Source: Hydractinia symbiolongicarpus (Eukaryota; Cnidaria; Hydrozoa; Anthoathecata; Hydractiniidae). Taken from it: DNA of 64,000 nt. Of this stretch, positions 60,474 to 64,000 are shown in pieces; positions within the stretch are counted from its first letter, which is position 1, and each line of letters begins with the position of its first letter. The translations under genes and the position numbers were made by a program. The stretch is from positions 21,266,501 to 21,330,500 of the forward strand of contig NC_079880.1 of the NCBI RefSeq assembly GCF_029227915.1. Reading direction: 5' to 3'. The notes under the pieces were generated by a model. The model saw only the letters and a program-made list of their open reading frames with translations, was not told the origin of the DNA and made no database searches.

Positions 60474-60558
60474 GAAGTGCACCTAGTGGCGTAATATGAG
60501 GTGCAGGGGCGTAATATGAAGTGCACCTAGTGGCGTAATATGAGGTGCAGGGGCGTAA
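60474..60558. repeat. 44-bp tandem duplication
   Basis: Two almost identical 44-bp units, GAAGTGCACCTAGTGGCG followed by TAATATGAGGTGCAGGGGCG, begin at 60474 and 60518. Each unit itself contains two GTGC...GGCGTAA half-repeats. Confidence 0.9.
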
Positions 60559-61802
60559 AGAGGGCTTAATAAGAAAGCTAATTAAATAACAAACAACCAT
60601 ATATTATCCACAAATTAAATACAACTCTTTTGAATAAAAACAAGTTTTAAAATAAATTTATATATGCAAAAAAGGAGACAACAAAATGCATCTGAGCCTA
60701 GCTTGTAAGAACATTAAGGCTGAGATTTTACTAAGAATTAAGCTTCAGACTATTAGAATTCAGACGTTTTTATAAGAATACTAATTTACAAGAGTTTTTT
60801 ATCTCAAAATAATAATCATTGCACGCACGCATAAATGTTATTAATGCTTTCTGGATTCATGCAACTAAGCTATGCTGCAACCTTAGCAAATATATTTTGG
60901 GAAATGCGATAAGAACATTTGAAACTTTTTTGAACTGATTAGAGTAATATAAAGTGCCAATGAACGTTATTAAAAGCTGTAAAAGTCAGCAGATTGTAAA
61001 TACATTCTTTAAAATTAACCAGCATCCCGAAATTAGCTCATAACTAATCTCGCTTTCATGTTATTCTGCTTTTTGTATACGTATTTCGCGAAACGAAAAT
61101 GGATATTGAAATAGGTCTACTTTAATGATTTAATGATGAAATAATTCTTATAAATCTATTCAAAAAAAATAACATTATGTTAAATTTTTTTGTTTGTTTG
61201 TTTATTTGTTTGTTTATATATTTTTTATTTCTGCTTTTTGCGCACATACCAGCCCTGCATTTCCGTTGAAACATTTTTTCCTGATGTGTTCTCAGCCTTA
61301 TAATTAAGGATGTATTGTTGTGACTTGAAATCTATTGAAAAAAAATAAGAATACAATATTGATATAAAGATATAATGGTTTTAATACAAAAATCACCTGC
61401 CGCGTATTTTGAAAGTTAAACCTCTTTCCTTTCCATTCACTATATTGAAGAAGAGAATTAGTTTTCGCCGTTTTTTTATCAAAAAATGTTTGCCGTTAAT
61501 AATTTATAAAAAAAAACTTTCACTCAAAAAGTTGCGGCTGAAGGTTTTAAAACATTTATTTAGAATTTGTGATACCGAATATTTAGTTGGAAAAGTAAAG
61601 CTATCGTTTTCGCGTGTTTTGATAGACAGGAAAGGAAATAGAATTGATAAGGAGAATTTTTGGATAGCCCGACCTGGGATATAGTGAGGATTATATGCAA
61701 TCTTGAGAGAATGATATTTGGAAGTGGTAGTTTAAAATGTCTTTTTTTGTAAAGTTTAAAGTTCGGAGAGAAAAACAAAATGGTATGTTGTGTTTTAGTT
61801 TT

Positions 61803-61952
61803 ACGATTAAGAAAAACTTTTAAAGTTTTTTTCGCCACTGCGAAGGAACTCGACTGCGCTCTTCTGCAGCAGTTAGTTTCACGAATTAGAAAAACTTTTA
61901 AGGTTTTCTTTTTTTGCCACTGCGAAGGAACTCGACTGCGCTCTTCTTCAGA
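61803..61952. repeat. ~80-bp tandem duplication
   Basis: ACGATTAAGAAAAACTTTTAA at 61803 and ACGAATTAGAAAAACTTTTAA at 61881 are each followed by GCCACTGCGAAGGAACTCGA and CTGCGCTCTTCT. Units differ slightly in the poly-T run. Confidence 0.85.
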
Positions 61953-64000
61953 TAAGAAAAACTTTATTGTGATTTCTTTTATTCTGTTACTTCTGATGAT
62001 CTTTTTTTTTGGTGTCCGAATTTTAATTTAGTTGTTAATAACACTGTAAACACTCGATTAAGTGCCTTAAACCCTTTTTGAAAATTTTGACTTGAGAGGG
62101 GCGGTAAGTCTAGAGGAGTGCTTATAAAAACATCTTATTTTTGTGTTATGTAAAAGCTTTTTTTTTAAGTAAATATAATGTTGGTAAAATATAAAAACAG
62201 AAGATATATATGTAATATATATATAAATAACATGTCTTTCAGCGTAATTGTTTGCATAAAGAAATTAAGAGGTATTCTTAATAGTCAATTGCCTAAAAAA
62301 GACGAATATGAACATTTTGCTGTCGATGATTTTAAGAAGAATACTTTTTTTAGAGTAAAAAGTCGTATTTTCTAATTTCCAAAATATTTCAAGAAAAACT
62401 CCATTGCCTGTAGTAATTTATCTAAGTAACGCCCCTGGGCCGTCTATCCGAGAGGGGCGTCTTTAAAAGAAATTACAAGAAAACAGGGGGGGGGGCTTTT
62501 TGAGTATGGGCACTCAATCAAACAATTTTTGCGGTATTTTGACATGATCTGTCGTTTTAGGATCTTTTTAGGTTTTTTAGTCATGTAACAACAAACGTTA
62601 AATTTTCTTTTTGATACAAAACAGTGTCTCATTTATTTATGTTTTTAGTATATTCTTACTTGATGAAAACATTTCCATTGGTGCCATTTTCGTGACCTAT
62701 TTGGAGAATTGAAAACCAAATATTTTTAAGTATAGTTTAGTCGCCTGTAAAAAAATGTATAAATGTAAAAATATATGTACAAAAAACAAAATTTTCCAAC
62801 CGCAAAATTGATAATAAGGAAATTTAGTGTTTAAAAATAAATAACGACAGTTGGACAAGATGTTCTAACGACACACATCGTCGCTTAAATCACAAACAAT
62901 TCGGTCTTTCCAACAAGACATATCATTCCTAATCGTGTTTTAACATCCCAAACAAACAAAAGAGATTATTAAAAATTTATGTTCGCATCAGACATCATGA
63001 TCTTAGTAGCTGTCTCCTTTCTTTCCTTCGTCACATTTGCTTTGTTTATCTTTGATGGGCCATATAACTAGTAGTAATCTTTCAGACAAAGAAGGAAGCT
63101 AATGAGCGAAGGCTGTGGGTTGGAGACGGCAGCTAAGTTAGCTTTTTTAGTTAGTTAGCTTTTATTGAAAAATGACAACACTTGTGTTGTTAAAAAATTT
63201 TCTTTTCTGCTGAGCAGACAAAATTACTGGCATAAATTAATTTTCGACTAATCAGAATAGCGAAACGTAAGGGCTAAATTATTCACCTGCGTGTTCTGTT
63301 TGATAGAGATCTGGTTTCAAAGCGCCTTAGAAGTTGATGATTGCGATTTTTTGTTTGTTTGTTTGCTTGTGAGTTACCCGTTGCAAGTTGTCGATCACAT
63401 ATTTCTTTTTTTGAGCTTCCTTTGACCAGACTTCAAAATTTCTGCTGTAAAAGAAGGTATCAATACTTTTATCAATATTTCGAGAGAGTTGGAAGCGAGA
63501 TGTTTCATACCAATCTGGTAGAATTTATGCGTCTAGTAATCCAATTATGATGGAGTCTTATAAGATTATTTTCCTGAAAAGCTTCAGATCTAACGATAAA
63601 AAGGGGAACAAAAGATTATTAATATGATTCTTGTAAGGACCGTTATGTACAAACACAATTCAAATGGGCAAGTCACCATTTAGGCTACACAGTTACCATA
63701 AAGCTGAGTTCAGTTCTTCTTTGGTACGGACAATGTGTGCTTATATGAAACACCCAAATCGTTACTTTTGTCAATATTTTGATTTTTATATCGTTGAAAA
63801 GATTATAATTCATAGAATATTTATTTTTGAATCAAAAATATAATTTTTTAACAATTTTTTAAAAGATCAAAAGAGAGAAAATATAAAATAAAAAACATTT
63901 TTTTCTCAGTTGTTTTTACTAGAAATTAATTTCTTCACAACATTTAAATCTCTATATCTCAAAAACAATTTTTGCTTGATACACCCCTACGGTTTAGACT

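Larger units (their letters stand above)
56872..64000. other. Long intergenic region
   Basis: No gene is supported in about 7 kb. It holds an 18-bp minisatellite, two short tandem duplications, (TTTA)n and (TTTG)n runs near 59610-59630 and 61190-61215, MITE debris near 58390-58440 and 62085-62460, and one weak candidate exon at 60054-60140. The 91-codon frame at 61409-61684 is Lys/Leu/Phe-rich and featureless. Confidence 0.5.

Noticed and set aside
1-64000. CRISPR arrays, bacterial operons, riboswitches, rRNA genes
   Set aside because: None is seen; gene structure with introns shows eukaryotic nuclear DNA, and tandem repeats here lack spacer architecture.

Overview
The window is strongly AT-rich nuclear DNA from an animal. 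Genes are sparse, often intronless or with GT-AG introns, and lie in long repeat-rich spacers. A Jun-type bZIP factor, a Shaker-type Kv channel, a rhodopsin-like GPCR, a hevamine-type GH18 chitinase and an ionotropic-glutamate-receptor-like channel, set among zinc-finger/tyrosine-recombinase and RLE-type non-LTR elements, suggest a cnidarian, probably a medusozoan. That assignment is inference; no ribosomal or mitochondrial marker is present.

Layout. 1-17.9 kb is mainly mobile DNA: a multi-exon C2H2 zinc-finger/tyrosine-recombinase gene in decay (minus, 2224-6587), a two-exon zinc-finger fragment (plus, 8308-9580) with a small divergent ORF pair inside its intron, a 2.08-kb non-autonomous DNA transposon with a perfect 10-bp target duplication (9988-12070), and a dead RLE-type LINE (minus, 14199-17017) whose 5' end is present twice. 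18-35 kb carries the main host genes: intronless JUN (19886-21013, plus), a signal-peptide/parallel-beta-helix/polytopic membrane protein (22090-27217, minus, two frameshifts), an intronless glutamate-receptor-like channel with a potassium selectivity filter (30976-32298, plus) and a single-exon class A GPCR (33687-34523, minus). 35-50 kb is repeat-rich and holds a membrane-anchored class III chitinase (39753-42955, plus). 50-57 kb has a four-exon Kv channel with one in-frame TAG between T1 and S1 (50077-53091, plus), and tail-to-tail with it an unrecognised four-exon single-pass membrane protein (53847-56871, minus). 57-64 kb is non-coding apart from minisatellites and MITE-like debris.

No shared pathway is demonstrated. 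Six of the host genes encode or probably encode membrane or secreted proteins, and two potassium-filter channels plus a GPCR lie within 22 kb. The standout is the K+-filter glutamate-receptor-like channel. It has the filter of bacterial GluR0 but also a C-terminal transmembrane segment like animal iGluRs, an architecture I know otherwise only from the rotifer AvGluR1. Gene models were built by eye from reading frame and splice phase; no alignment or search was run.
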